Positions 24,785-34,984 of a stretch of DNA of 64,000 bases are shown in pieces (within the stretch, counting starts at the first letter, position 1; each line of letters opens with the position of its first letter). The notes under the pieces were generated by a model. That model was not told where the DNA came from. It saw nothing but the letters and a program-made list of their open reading frames with translations, and did not search any database. Origin of the DNA: Helianthus annuus (lineage: Eukaryota; Streptophyta; Magnoliopsida; Asterales; Asteraceae); the NCBI RefSeq assembly GCF_002127325.2, contig NC_035435.2, positions 130,975,788-131,039,787 on the forward strand, written 5' to 3'. Position numbers and translations under genes: made by a program.

Positions 24785-25096
24785 TTTTTTTTGAACGGCC
24801 AACGAATCCTCCAAATGGGCTACTAGCGAAATTCACCACATCGGGATACACTCGCCTTCCGAACCGGGGAAAACCCCCACCTAGGGCCGAAGCCCGTGAA
24901 CACTCGCCCGAAGGCACGACAGTGCGGTGAGGTAAAACCCGCTCAGTTCAAGGATCGAACTAGCGATCGCCGCCTACTCGCCTAGTCTCCCATCATCACC
25001 AGGTGCCGCAGAAACTAAATGCTAGGGGCAGGAATTGAACTTGAGTCACTTGGAACACAAGGTCTCTCCCTTACCACTCCACCACTAGCTCATTGG
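24785..25096 (-). mobile_element. tRNA-derived SINE, minus strand
   Basis: On the minus strand it begins near 25096 with a Pol III A-box-like stretch (AGCTAGTGGTGGAGTGG) and a B-box-like GTTCAATTCC about 45 bp further. It ends in a poly(A) tail seen as the T-run at 24782-24793. Size (about 310 bp) and layout fit a plant SINE. Family not assigned. Confidence 0.7.
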
Positions 25097-25300
25097 CTAG
25101 AATAATGCCCAATAAGAAGGAAAACAAGGAAACTAATAAATGAAAGGGTATTAAGAAACATTAACTATTTACATGAAGCATTATGATGGTGACGTGATTT
25201 CTAGAATAATGCCCAATAAGAAGGAAAACAAAGAAACTAATAAATGAAAGGGTATTAAGAAACATTAACTATTACATGAAGCATTATGATGGTGACGTGG
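25097..25300. repeat. Tandem duplication, two units of about 104 bp
   Basis: CTAGAATAATGCCCAATAAG starts at 25097 and again at 25201, and both units run to GGTGACGTG with only a few differences. The SINE abuts the first unit. Nearby words (GGGCATTATAGGGGCAT at about 24740) suggest the duplicated DNA belongs to a small MITE-like repeat. Confidence 0.85.
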
Positions 25301-25405
25301 CAAAAAATGTCTCTTAAGAGGCATTAACCATTACCCATGCTATTCATTCAATCTATTTTTATTACTATATGAATTTTTTTACTGTTTATTCAGTTTGAAT
25401 TTTAT

Positions 25406-25444
<39 letters not shown>

Positions 25445-26030
25445 TGCTCTAATTTTATATTTTATAGTACATACAGTTCACCTTCATAATATTCATTTAA
25501 GATGAGAGCGATGACTTGTAACCTTTTCCTTATCTTAAACATATATTATCTCTTGTCTCTTTTCATAGCAATCAATAATAATTTTTTCATAAAACTCTTG
25601 TTAGGGGCTAATATTAGATCTAAGTAAAACTTAACAATTCTAGAGGTGTGGAAGTAAAACTTAATTTGCTTCTTCTTTTGTTATTCAAGATCTTATAAAA
25701 TATGTTAGTTTGTTGTTAAATAAAAAAGTAAAACTTAATTTGGTTCTTCTTTTATTACTCAAGATCGTGAATTTATCGTATAACATCTTGAATCTTGAAT
25801 AGAAGATAAGACACGTTTTAAAGCTTAGATTGCTTAAGAATGCTTATGAATTTTAAAATCGCTGCTTTTCAAGAAGTACATTTTAATCCGACACATAACA
25901 AAAAACAAGATGCACATGATAGATGGGGCACGATCGCACCACAATCCGAATCCAATTTGACACATCAAAGATTGGGGCCGATGTCACATTTTTTTTTCAA
26001 AGTCATGATATTACAGCCTTGTAGCATCTT
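25301..26030. other. AT-rich intergenic DNA with a (TA)n microsatellite
   Basis: An uninterrupted TA dinucleotide run occupies about 25409-25441. The phrase AGTAAAACTTAATTTG occurs twice near 25650 and 25730. No gene seen. Confidence 0.6.
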
Positions 26031-26211
26031 GGGCATTGGCGAAGCATAGCGTGGGCGGTCGATCACCCGGACTTTTTGCTCAGTAGTGGAGAGTGTGTAG
26101 TTTTCATATAGAAATTTTTGGGCATACACGTTTTCGACCCCTCGTTTTAGAGAATTTTTTAAGTATATACGTTTTCGACCCCCCGTCGGAAATCTCAAGG
26201 TTCGCCACTGA
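26030..26211. repeat. Dispersed MITE-like repeat, copy 1
   Basis: Its core (ATAGAAATTTTTGGGCATA, then ACGTTTTCGACCCC) is shared with 33025-33230, and both copies end in TTCGCCACTGA. Imperfect inverted ends (CATTGGCGAAGC/TTCGCCACTG) suggest a small DNA transposon. Class not proven. Confidence 0.55.
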
Positions 26212-26992
26212 TCTTTGAGGTGTAATAAGTCTTAGGAATCAATTCCTAAGGGGGGTTGTGATCCAAATTTGCCAGTAAAAAAGGTACAAAACTTTTAATT
26301 TTATTTAAATGAACAGCTCAGTAGCCGAACTTTCACACTGCTTTCCGAATTAATACTCATACCCCAAATCAAAGATACTGTAGCCATAAATAAAAATAAA
26401 TTCACTTATAAATCATATTACACCAGCTGTTTTGATTAAATCAAACCAGTATTATTATGGGCTAGATTGTCATATCTTGATTCTTTACAGTTTGTTTGTG
26501 GGTCCATGATCCACCCCAAATTTTTTTGGCAGCCTGGAAAGAGCTGTGTAGGCTTCAGTGTAATGTAAGATCTTCATTCTTCAACCTTATTATAAACAAT
26601 CTTTCATGGCTTCTTCACACTCTAATAATATTATTATTCTCTCTTCACTCCATTCAATCAACATCACAGATCACAATACTTTCTGGGGTTGTTTAGATTT
26701 GTAGAAATATATCATATTGGATCACCCAATTTGCTTTCTTTCATAAAATGTGGAATCTTTAGGTGTTCTTGTTGCTGATTTGGGATTTTAGGGTTCTACA
26801 TTGAGTATTTGAAATGGGTTTCATGAATCTTGAATTCTTTTGGGTTTTTGGTATTAATTTGGAATACCCATTTGCTTATTTGGGGTTTTAGGGTTAAAAA
26901 TTGAGTCTTTTTCATAAATCTTGATTCTTTAAGCTACAATTAGCTTCTTTCCCATTCAATTTTGGGGTTTAGAGTTAGTAGTTTCAAGAAAA
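26212..26992 (+). promoter_or_regulatory. Promoter and 5' leader region of the THESEUS1-like gene
   Basis: No reading frame competes here. A pyrimidine-rich stretch around 26615-26660 is a plausible transcription start zone. The leader contains an imperfect internal duplication: GGGATTTTAGGGTT at about 26780 and GGGGTTTTAGGGTT at about 26882, each followed by TTGAGT and later AATCTTGA. No firm TATA box or intron could be called. Confidence 0.35.
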
Positions 26993-29506
26993 ATGAATTT
27001 TTTAAAATGGGTACCCTCTGTTCTTGTTCTTATATCATTATACTTCCACAAATCATCATCTTCTTCTTCATTCACTCCTACTGATAACTACTTGATTGCT
27101 TGTGGTTCTTCACAAAACATCACATATCTTGGCCAGACTTATGTCCCTGACTCAACTCAATCATCATTTGATCTTGAGTCCCAACATGATTCCAATATCG
27201 TCGAATCGGATTCGACTGTTCCATTACCAATCCACCAATCTGCTAGAGTATTCACCTCTATGTTCACCTACAAATTCGATATCCGAAAACAAGGCCGGTA
27301 TTGGATCCGGCTCCATTTTTACCCGATTCCGGGCCACAACCTTACTTCAGCCTCATTCACAATAGTTACAGAAAACTTTGTTCTGTTAGACAGTCACAGT
27401 TTCAATAGCTACAAAGACGCCAAATTCGTTTCGAAAGAGTATTCGATCAATGTGACATCAAACACATTGCTTCTGAACTTTATCCCATCAAACAATTCAA
27501 TCGCATTCGTTAATGGGATTGAAGTTGTCTCGGTCCCTGACGAGTTGATCCCCGATCAGGCAACCGGGTTGTCACACAACCAGGTTAACGGGCTGTCGGA
27601 ACTCGCGTTTGAAACGGTCTACCGTTTGAATATGGGCGGGCCGAAACTCACTCCACAAAACGATACATTAGGAAGAATTTGGGAAAACGATGAGATTTTT
27701 CTTCATGTTAACAGCTCTGCGGCAAATGTGTCTATCGACCCTTTGTCTGTAAAGTACACGCAAGATTTGACTCCTGTGATCGCACCGAATATGGTGTATG
27801 CCACGGCTCAGACTATGGGTGATGCAAAGGTAGCGGATTTGAAGTTTAATATCACATGGGTTCTTCCGGTTGATCCTGATTTTGCATACTTTGTTCGGGT
27901 ACATTTCTGTGATATCTTTAGTAAGTCGTCGAATACACTTGTGTTCAACCTGTACATAAATTCGGATATTGCTTATGGTGATTTGGATCTGTCGAACCTC
28001 ACGGGTGACTTGGATGTGCCTGTTTATAGAGATTTTGTCACGAATTCGACTGATGAGTCGAACACTTTGACTGTTAGTGTGGGGCCAGAATTGGATGCTG
28101 ATAATCCGAATGCAATTTTGAATGGTCTTGAAATCTTGAAGATTAGCAATGGAGCTCGAAGCTTAGATGGGCTTAGCGCGGTTGATGATCTGGTTGTTCG
28201 TCGGGCGAAAAAGTCGAAAAAGATATGTGTTGTGGTAGCTGCTGTTCTTGGAGCCGCTGTGGTGTTGGGTCTTTTGGGTTTGTGTTATTGTTGTGTGGCG
28301 CGTCGTGGGTCGAAAAAGATGGGTGATTCGAAACCGAAACCGTCGTGGTTTCCTCCACAGTTGTACGGTAACTCGGTTACCTTGACGAAAACGACGATGA
28401 CTGCAAGCTGCATTTCGTTAGCTTCATGTAATCTTGGAAGAAACTTTAGTTTTCAAGAAATCTTGGAGGCGACGAACAAGTTTGACGAAAATTTGCTGCT
28501 TGGAGTCGGTGGTTTCGGGCGGGTTTACAAGGGAACTATGGAAGACGGAACCTGTGTTGCGGTTAAACGAGGAAACCCGCGATCCGAACAAGGTCTTGCA
28601 GAATTCCGAACAGAAATCGAGATGTTATCGAAGCTCCGACACCGTCATCTAGTCTCACTTATCGGGTATTGCGACGAACGGTCTGAAATGATTCTCATCT
28701 ACGAGTTCATGGCAAACGGGCCCCTCAGAAGCCATCTTTACGGTACAGATCTTGCGTCGTTGTCATGGAAGCAACGACTTGAGATCTGTATCGGGGCAGC
28801 TAGAGGCCTACATTATCTTCACACTGGTGCAGCAAACGGTGTGATCCACCGTGATGTGAAGACAACTAACATTTTGTTAGACGAGAATTTTGTCGCGAAA
28901 GTTGCTGACTTTGGTCTGTCGAAGGCGGGACCCACCCTCGACGAGACTCACGTCAGCACAGCCGTAAAAGGTAGTTTCGGGTATCTAGATCCTGAATACT
29001 TCCGACGACAACAATTGACCGAGAAATCTGACGTGTATTCATTCGGGGTTGTTTTAATGGAGGTGTTGTGCGCCCGGCCCGCGTTAAACCCAGTTCTTCC
29101 TAGAGATCAAGTGAACATTGCTGAATGGGCTTTAACATGGCAAAGAAAGGGAAAACTGGATCAAATTATAGATGCAAATCTTGTGGGGAAGGTGAATCCT
29201 GCATCTTTGAAGAAATACGGTGAGACTGCTGAAAAATGTTTGGCGGAATATGGTGTTGATAGGCTGTCAATGGGTGATGTGTTATGGAACTTGGAGTACG
29301 CGTTGCAGCTTGAAGAAACATCGGCTCTCGTGGAGCCTGAAGATAGTAGCATGAACCATATCCAGGGGATCGGGTTGAGTCAACTCGGGCCGTTCGATAA
29401 TAGTATGAGTATGATTGATAGGGATAAGTTCAGGGCAGATAATGAAGGGGAAGATGGTGCAACAAGTGGTGTGTTTTCTCAGCTTATGCATCCGCGAGGA
29501 AGATGA
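26993..29506 (+). CDS. THE1: THESEUS1-like CrRLK1L receptor kinase (837 aa)
   Basis: Single-exon gene for a plasma-membrane receptor kinase of the CrRLK1L family. In Arabidopsis THESEUS1 senses cell-wall state and RALF peptides and restrains growth. Residues 1-26 are a signal peptide. About 30-395 form the malectin-like ectodomain with many N-glycosylation sites, about 410-432 the membrane helix, and about 485-765 the kinase. Catalytic parts are present: Gly loop GVGGFG (504-509), Lys525 in VAVK, HRD 619-621, DFG 639-641, and activation segment GSFGYLDPEYF. The C-terminal SMNHI...VFSQL tail matches THESEUS1 rather than other family members (from memory). Lack of introns and length are typical. 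One oddity: Leu758 replaces the usual Pro in the DRPSM motif of subdomain XI. Orthology is by recall, not a tree. Confidence 0.95.
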   Translation: MNFLKWVPSVLVLISLYFHKSSSSSSFTPTDNYLIACGSSQNITYLGQTYVPDSTQSSFDLESQHDSNIVESDSTVPLPIHQSARVFTSMFTYKFDIRKQGRYWIRLHFYPIPGHNLTSASFTIVTENFVLLDSHSFNSYKDAKFVSKEYSINVTSNTLLLNFIPSNNSIAFVNGIEVVSVPDELIPDQATGLSHNQVNGLSELAFETVYRLNMGGPKLTPQNDTLGRIWENDEIFLHVNSSAANVSIDPLSVKYTQDLTPVIAPNMVYATAQTMGDAKVADLKFNITWVLPVDPDFAYFVRVHFCDIFSKSSNTLVFNLYINSDIAYGDLDLSNLTGDLDVPVYRDFVTNSTDESNTLTVSVGPELDADNPNAILNGLEILKISNGARSLDGLSAVDDLVVRRAKKSKKICVVVAAVLGAAVVLGLLGLCYCCVARRGSKKMGDSKPKPSWFPPQLYGNSVTLTKTTMTASCISLASCNLGRNFSFQEILEATNKFDENLLLGVGGFGRVYKGTMEDGTCVAVKRGNPRSEQGLAEFRTEIEMLSKLRHRHLVSLIGYCDERSEMILIYEFMANGPLRSHLYGTDLASLSWKQRLEICIGAARGLHYLHTGAANGVIHRDVKTTNILLDENFVAKVADFGLSKAGPTLDETHVSTAVKGSFGYLDPEYFRRQQLTEKSDVYSFGVVLMEVLCARPALNPVLPRDQVNIAEWALTWQRKGKLDQIIDANLVGKVNPASLKKYGETAEKCLAEYGVDRLSMGDVLWNLEYALQLEETSALVEPEDSSMNHIQGIGLSQLGPFDNSMSMIDRDKFRADNEGEDGATSGVFSQLMHPRGR

Positions 29507-30491
29507 TCGATGATTGACGAATGTGGTTCTTTTGTTGGGGATTATGTGCATTGGTTATTCGTCATTTGATTCTTGTTTTGGAACGATTCGTTTACAATTG
29601 AATATATAAAATAAAGCACAAAGTGTTTGAATCAATTTGGTTGAATGTTTTGCATGAATATAAGTTGTTTGGGTGCTTGATCCTTGTAGTCTGTAAGACT
29701 GTAAGAGTGTATATATATATTCTGGGCCCAGCCCAGTGGGCTCAAGCCTGTTACTGGTTGGGCCTTTAAAATTTGACTCACTTCCCCTATAAGGCTCAAG
29801 CCCATTACCGGTCGGCCCATCTCTTTCCCGACCATTGGCATTTTTGCTATTCCGCCACACTTCAACAAAGTTGTCACCCGAGCCTGCTTCGAACACAGAT
29901 CTTGCTACCTTTCACGCTTTTCTCGTCGATTTACTAAGGTAGAAGCCGATCATTGCCCTCCTTTGTGTGGCGTTTTTCTTCCTTAATAGATAGTGCGTTA
30001 AAAACTTAGAAGTGTTCAAAACTTCAAATTATTATATTCATGTTAGAAGTGTTCTTGGGTATTTGATACCTAAAGTCGGTTTTTGAGTTGAGTTTAAAAT
30101 TGAGTTTTACGTTACAGACATCTTGAAGGTTAACTTTAACCACATCACATTTTTAAACTATAAACGACTTCAAATATTACACCAATATTTACTGCGAAAC
30201 TCATACCATTTACATCTTAAAAGACAAACACCATTTTACACATCTAATCCTATACTGGTAAACCAAAGTCTTTGGTATCACTTTTATTTGTAGTACTATC
30301 ACAAAATCAAATAAAATAATCAATAATATGTTACAAGGCAGGCTATAAATAACTTATTGTTGTTAAACCGTTGAGCAATAATATTTTTATATATATTTTC
30401 TTTATTATTTTACCCGCCAATTTAGAATCGCCGGAACAAATTCCGAGATAGACGGAAAAGTCTCCGATTTCCCTTCCTCACTCACGGGCAA
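29507..30491. other. 3' flank of the THESEUS1-like gene and spacer to the next gene
   Basis: A polyadenylation-signal-like AATAAA lies at 29610-29615, about 100 bp after the stop. Between 29724 and 29820 are several TGGGCC/GGCCCA words, also found as site II elements in plant promoters. The minus-strand reading frame at 29555-29896 is not like any protein I know. The rest is AT-rich with no gene. Confidence 0.5.
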
Positions 30492-30557
30492 ATGAATCGT
30501 AAAGAGCAAACCCTAATCGGTTCGATCATCGTTCAACACTTGCTGAAAATAGTTTAA
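30492..30557 (+). other. Upstream ORF of 21 codons that copies the N-terminus of the LAZ1-like protein
   Basis: ATG at 30492 encodes MNRKEQTLIGS and stops with TAA at 30555-30557. The main ORF at 30610 starts MNRKEQTLFGS. The DNA around both ATGs is nearly identical for about 25 bp (one C/T difference), so the start region was duplicated 118 bp apart. If transcribed, the first ATG met by ribosomes would be the upstream one. Confidence 0.65.
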
Positions 30558-30609
30558 TTTTCCATTTGTTTTGTGTAGATTTATATTTTATAATTCTGGG
30601 TTTCTAACA

Positions 30610-30858
30610 ATGAATCGCAAAGAGCAAACCCTATTTGGTTCCGGAGCCTGTGTAGCGATCACAGTCATTTTATCGTTAAAATTACTGATCGATCACGTCC
30701 TAAATTGGAAGAAACCGAAGGAACAAAAGGCGATCGTTGTTATCATCCTCATGGCACCTATCTATGCTATTGATTCATATGTTGGTTTGATCGAAATTCG
30801 TGGCAGTGAAACCTTTTTTGAGTTGTTGGATTCCATCAAAGAATGCTACGAGGCTTTG
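30610..30858 (+). CDS. Ost-alpha/DUF300 (LAZ1-like) membrane protein, exon 1
   Basis: This four-exon gene encodes a 286-residue multi-pass membrane protein of the organic solute transporter alpha/TMEM184 family (DUF300). Arabidopsis members include LAZ1, involved in vacuole/brassinosteroid signalling and cell death. Exon 1 (83 codons) starts at ATG 30610: MNRKEQTLFG, two hydrophobic helices, then the family motif APIYAIDSYVGL and KECYEAL. The donor GT is at 30859. The other exons are 31443-31565, 32197-32487 and 32565-32762. All junctions are phase 0 with GT-AG borders and the lengths sum to an exact reading frame. An in-frame start further upstream would need a non-ATG codon, so 30610 is preferred. 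The length is close to short Arabidopsis family members (about 295 residues). Confidence 0.9.
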
Positions 30859-30879
30859 GTGAGAATTATTAATTAATAT

Positions 30880-31191
30880 ATGCTCTTAATGGTTCATACG
30901 AGTTCAGCACTTAATGGTTCAGACTGTTTGTTTCACGAGTAGATGTCTGAATGGTTCAAGACATTTGCCTCTGAATGGTTAAGATTTATACAGAGTCTGA
31001 ATGGTTAAGATTTATACAGAGTCAGAATGGTTAAGAACTCTAATCTGAATTGGTCAGACATTTGCCTCTGAACGGTTAAGCATTATACAGGCTCTTAATG
31101 GTTCAGACCTCTTACTGGTTCGACACTTAATGATTCAGACCTCTTACTGGTTCAGCACTTAACCATTCAGATGTTGCCAAACAGCCCCTAA
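30880..31191. mobile_element. Tourist-like MITE remnant in intron 1 of the LAZ1-like gene
   Basis: The right end reads CCAAACAGCCCC followed by TAA (31178-31192), as at the end of the complete Tourist-like MITE at 37419-37643. The body repeats TGAATGGTTAAG- and AATGGTTCAGAC-type words about ten times. No matching left terminus is seen, so it is truncated. Confidence 0.6.
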
Positions 31192-31442
31192 GTGTAGTGA
31201 CTTAATCCACAAAAAGCTCATGACTTTGACCTCTTTGATAACATTTTGCCACCATAGGTTGCTTACGATTAAAACTAGCGTTATTTCTTTTTCGCCACAA
31301 ACTCTAGAAGACTGTGATGAATGTACTTGACAGTGACGTGACAGGAACTTTTTCACTTTTTAGTTAAACTAGTGCACATGGTTTTAACATATGAGATGTA
31401 ATATGTTACATATGCTTTAAATGTTGTACTATTTACATGCAG

Positions 31443-31565
31443 GTGATGGCCAAATTCTTGGCTTTGTTGTATACTTACTTGGATATATCTATAAGCAAGA
31501 ATATTGTACCTGATGATATCAAAGGAAGAGTTATTCACCATTCATTCCCAATGACTCTTTTCCAA
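31443..31565 (+). CDS. Ost-alpha/DUF300 (LAZ1-like) membrane protein, exon 2
   Basis: 41 codons, starting GTGATGGCC after the acceptor AG at 31441-31442 and ending TTCCAA before the donor GT at 31566. It encodes the conserved block MAKFLALLYTYLDIS and HHSFPMTLFQ, strongly typical of the family. Phase 0 at both ends. Confidence 0.9.
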
Positions 31566-32196
31566 GTAAAGATCTTTTCTTTACAATTTTTTTGAACTCA
31601 TATAGTTGCAAGTTTGCAATATTAATAGTCTAGGGCTGCTAAACGGGTCATGCTCTTGGGTTGGTGGGTTGAACTCGGCACGAGGCGAAAATTTCACATG
31701 AACCCGAAAATCGTGTCACACACATGAACCTGAACACCACACAAGTATTCGCAGGTCGACACAAACACGACCCTATTAACCTTAAAAAGTTTGTTTAGTT
31801 ATTTTTTTTGGCATGTTAATACTTTAAATTTCTAAATTTACATATTATTTTTGTTTTTATTAAGTAATTATGTTTGAATTATGTAAAGTTATATTTAAAC
31901 TTTTAAGTTCTGGCAAAACAAAAAAAAATCCCAAATAGGCAAATAGTGTAAGTTATTAAACTGGTCAAACCGCGAACCCATTGGGTTGAGACAAACACGA
32001 CCTTTTTGTCTGAAAGTGTATGTGAGTTCGACCCGAAGCTGATCCGTACCCGTTTAGATCAGACTCAAACCCGCGAATTTTGTGTTAGGTTCGTGTCGTG
32101 TATGAAGTTCACATTATTAACTAATACAAGAAACCAAGAAAATATGTTTTTTGGAATATAACTAGAGAAATTACTTATAGATAATATGAATTGCAG
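31566..32196 (+). other. Intron 2 of the LAZ1-like gene with a degenerate inserted repeat
   Basis: The middle contains CTAAACGGGTCATG near 31640 and GTACCCGTTTAG near 32047, an inverted pair, with AACCCG/CACGACC-rich sequence between. This is a worn small DNA transposon of a kind also seen near 34050-34150, 34400-34550 and 35690-35830. No coding sequence. Confidence 0.5.
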
Positions 32197-32487
32197 CCTC
32201 ATAAAGTCTATCTGAACCATCACAAACTGAAACTCCTCAAGTATTGGACATGGCAATTTGTAGTGATCCGGCCCGTGTGCTCTGTCGTAATGATCGTTCT
32301 TCAGCTCCTTGAAATATACCCTGATTGGCTGAGCTGGACAATCACTATTATCTTAAACATATCGGTTTCATTGGCGTTGTATGCCCTTGTGGCTTTCTAC
32401 CATGTATTCGCTAAAGAATTAGCCCCACATAACCCTCTTGCAAAGTTTTTATGTGTCAAAGGGATTGTCTTCTTCTGTTATTGGCAG
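32197..32487 (+). CDS. Ost-alpha/DUF300 (LAZ1-like) membrane protein, exon 3
   Basis: 97 codons between the acceptor TTGCAG and donor GT at 32488. It carries the family signatures LLKYWTWQFVVIRPVCS, LYALVAFYHVFAKEL and FLCVKGIVFFCYWQ, with hydrophobic helices between. This is the best-conserved part of the protein and has no frameshift or stop. Confidence 0.92.
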
Positions 32488-32564
32488 GTACAGTTCTCAT
32501 TTGAGTTACAAACGATTCGTAAAAGGTCATAAATCATAGCGAGCAATCGTTTTGGATTTTGCAG

Positions 32565-32762
32565 GGAGTGTTGCTAAGTATTTTGGCGGCAATGGATATA
32601 CTCACGCCTGAACATTATTGGCTAGATGCAGCACATGTTCAGCAAGCACTTCAAAACATACTGGTGGTTGTGGAGATGATATTTTTTTCGATATTTCAAA
32701 TGTATGCGTATAGTGCTGCTCCATACAAAGGCAAAGTTGTCAAAGAAAAGAAGAAAGAATGA
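32565..32762 (+). CDS. Ost-alpha/DUF300 (LAZ1-like) membrane protein, exon 4 and stop
   Basis: 65 codons plus TGA at 32760-32762, following a TTTTGCAG acceptor. It encodes the last membrane segments (ALQNILVVVEMIFFSI) and a short basic cytosolic tail (GKVVKEKKKE). It ends the 286-residue protein. Confidence 0.9.
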   Translation, partial: GVLLSILAAMDILTPEHYWLDAAHVQQALQNILVVVEMIFFSIFQMYAYSAAPYKGKVVKEKKKE

Positions 32763-33024
32763 TTGAGAATAGTATCATTGTCATATGCAGAAATAATGTT
32801 GGTAAAGCTTCTATATTTGTTCACTTTAGACATCATGTGACTTACCCTTACATGGTTTTGTTTTGGTTTTCACTAACATTGTTATGTAAACCGAATGTCA
32901 AAGGGGGTCTGGGGAGCCGGTTGACCCTATGAGCGATAATATTCTTTTATAAATAGGGCATCTGATATTATAGTTTCTTGTAGTTTAACACATCAAACGG
33001 TGTCCTGTAGAGTAGAGTAGAGTA
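32763..33024. other. 3' flank of the LAZ1-like gene
   Basis: AT-rich, with no reading frame and no clear canonical poly(A) signal. A short (AGAGT) microrepeat lies at about 33010-33025, next to the repeat that follows. Confidence 0.4.
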
Positions 33025-33230
33025 GTCAGGGGCGATGCTTTGAAGGGGCCGGGAGGGGCGCCCGACCCTCCGAACTTTTCGGCCAATAGTGTTATATATG
33101 TAGTTTTCGTATAGAAATTTTTGGGTATATACGTTTTCAACCCCCCCGGTTCTATAGAAATTTTTGGGCATATACGTTTTCGACCCCCCCCCCCCCCCCA
33201 TAAAATATTTCAAGCTTCGCCACTGAGACT
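33025..33230. repeat. Dispersed MITE-like repeat, copy 2, with C-run
   Basis: It shares the core and the TTCGCCACTGA end with 26030-26211. The left end reads CAGGGGCGATGCTTTGAA, imperfectly inverted to the right end. The ATAGAAATTTTTGGG/TATACGTTTTC unit is duplicated inside. A homopolymer C-run at about 33184-33198 interrupts it. Confidence 0.6.
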
Positions 33231-33447
33231 AGTTGAATCGAATATTGATAAAAATTATCTAATGGATGAACTATTACATACATTTGAATTAGAGAAAGCA
33301 TGAACGATATACATAAAGGAAGATTATAACTGATTCTATTCATTTCGTCATTTTTACAACGTTCTCCAAATTTCACACGTCACTTACTTTATAGATATAT
33401 GCTGCAGTCAGATTCAATACATGATACGATGCCTAATCGTTTTTGTT

Positions 33448-33980
33448 TTACATACGGCTACGAGCAATCTTAGTCTTCCCAGATCTGTCTTTAGCTGCAT
33501 TTTGAGAGATTAATTTGCTGTTTTGGGTGGAACTTTTTGGTTGTGAGGTTGATTTAATTACATCATTATGATCTTTTTTTTGTTCCACTTCATGCATTGT
33601 GTCTGAAACCAACTTAGAGACCACAGTTGCACCTACAAACGCGCAAGACACCAATAAACACATGAGAGGTTATTTGTAAAAAGGTTGCTTTGAAATTATA
33701 TAAGGAATACCTAAAAACATGAAAGATTCAGACTTCAGAGGAATAGGCTGCTCCACTATTCATTTGTCTTAAATTATGTTGACTGGAAGTCAAAGCCTCC
33801 TACTTTGTTGATTATATTAGTTCAAGAATATTCTAAAACATCAACTAATGGGACCTATAATCACAGTATGACTCATACAACCAAAATTGTGATCTTCATG
33901 AATTGTGTTTAAAGCCTTCATAGACGATGTATTTGGCGTTCTTGGCAAGGGTGGTGGTGAAAAGGCCGATCTAAGCTCTA
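33448..33980 (-). pseudogene. Degenerate tandem copy of the unknown gene at 34680-37079
   Basis: The segment 33448-33632 (minus) corresponds to exon 2 of the neighbour (GATVVSKLVSDTMHEV against GATVASKLASDTMREV), with the same splice acceptor (CTACAAACG on the plus strand) but a shortened, altered C-terminus. About 33901-33980 corresponds to the last 80 bp of its exon 1, with a 3-bp deletion and loss of the splice donor context. The rest of exon 1, including the start codon, is missing, and the intron is only about 270 bp. Downstream 3' sequence also matches (33340-33445 against 34570-34690). This is a truncated tandem duplicate, most likely dead. Confidence 0.8.
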
Positions 33981-33985
33981 GGTTG

Positions 33986-34565
33986 AATTGATGAATCTGA
34001 ACACGACTCATTTATTCACATCAACCTTATTCTTGACCCACTTAAAACCTTGTAACCCAAACATGACCTGTGTAACTTGAACACGACCGGTGTAACCCAT
34101 CTAGCTAAACAAGTCAACCCAATTGACTGGTTACATATGGTTGGCACTTGGCAGTTTAGTGTGACCACTTGTTTAATAACAATAACAGAACAACCAAAAA
34201 CAGAAAGCTATTACTTATATGGTTGATTCTACTTTCATAGTTTCCTTGAAGAATATCAAAATTTTAGTAATATGAAGAGTCGATTTTTGGATATTGTAGA
34301 GTCAATAAAGAGTCGTTTTTCAAGACGAAAAAAATCAATAAATTTAATCAATAAACTTTTTGTAAACTAAACTTTCAAAATGACTTTTTATAAAAATAAT
34401 CTCTGACCCGTTTGATTTTAGGAGAACCAACACACAACATGTTATTTAAACGGGTTAAACATGTCAGGATGAAATGGCCGGTTTAGTAAAACAAGTTATA
34501 CATGACACCAAAAACCTATTTATATTCGTACCGTGTGAGAAATTGACACCATTAATAAGTTCTTA
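33986..34565. other. Spacer between the tandem gene copies
   Basis: No gene. AT-rich with AACCCGAAC/CGGGTTA-type words (about 34000-34170 and 34400-34520) resembling the worn repeat in intron 2 of the LAZ1-like gene. Confidence 0.4.
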
Positions 34566-34679
34566 CTACACTAGTACACTTTAAAATCATTCCCACCTTG
34601 GTCCATTCATTTCATCATTACGAAAACGTTTACAAAAGGATATACACGCAGCAGCCAGATACAAGGCACGATAAGATGT

Positions 34680-34984
34680 CTACTCGTTTGTGTTTTCGAT
34701 ACGAGCAATCTTAGGGACCATCAAGTCACGAAACATGTGGTTTCCTACAAACTCAGTCTTCATGAACGTGTTAATCATGTCTTTAGTCTCAGACCCGCCT
34801 TCAATTGCATTTGCAGAGCTTAAGTTCCCATTTTGGTCCAAGATTTCTGGTTGTGAGGTTGATTTCATCAAGTCTTTCTCCAATTTATCCATCTTTGCTT
34901 GCACTGATTTCAATCCATCCTTATGATTTTGTTGTTTCACTTCACGCATTGTGTCTGAAGCCAACTTAGAGGCCACGGTTGCAC
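34680..34984 (-). CDS. Plant protein of unknown function (192 aa), exon 2
   Basis: Second and last coding exon of a minus-strand gene. It starts after the acceptor TGTAG (plus-strand CTACA at 34985-34989), completes the split Gly codon and ends at a stop at 34680-34682. It encodes GATVASKLASDTMREVK, a Lys/Asp-rich stretch likely to be a coiled coil (SVQAKMDKLEKDLMKS), and a tail ending PKIARIENTNE. I do not recognise the family. The presence of a diverged tandem copy with the same splice acceptor supports that it is a real gene. Confidence 0.75.

Noticed and set aside
29555..29896. 113-codon minus-strand frame between kinase and LAZ1-like genes
   Set aside because: Unsupported by any recognisable motif and overlaps the kinase 3' flank and GGCCCA cluster.
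30571..30609. Longer N-terminus for the LAZ1-like protein
   Set aside because: It would start at a TTG codon; the ATG at 30610 gives the N-terminus typical of the family.
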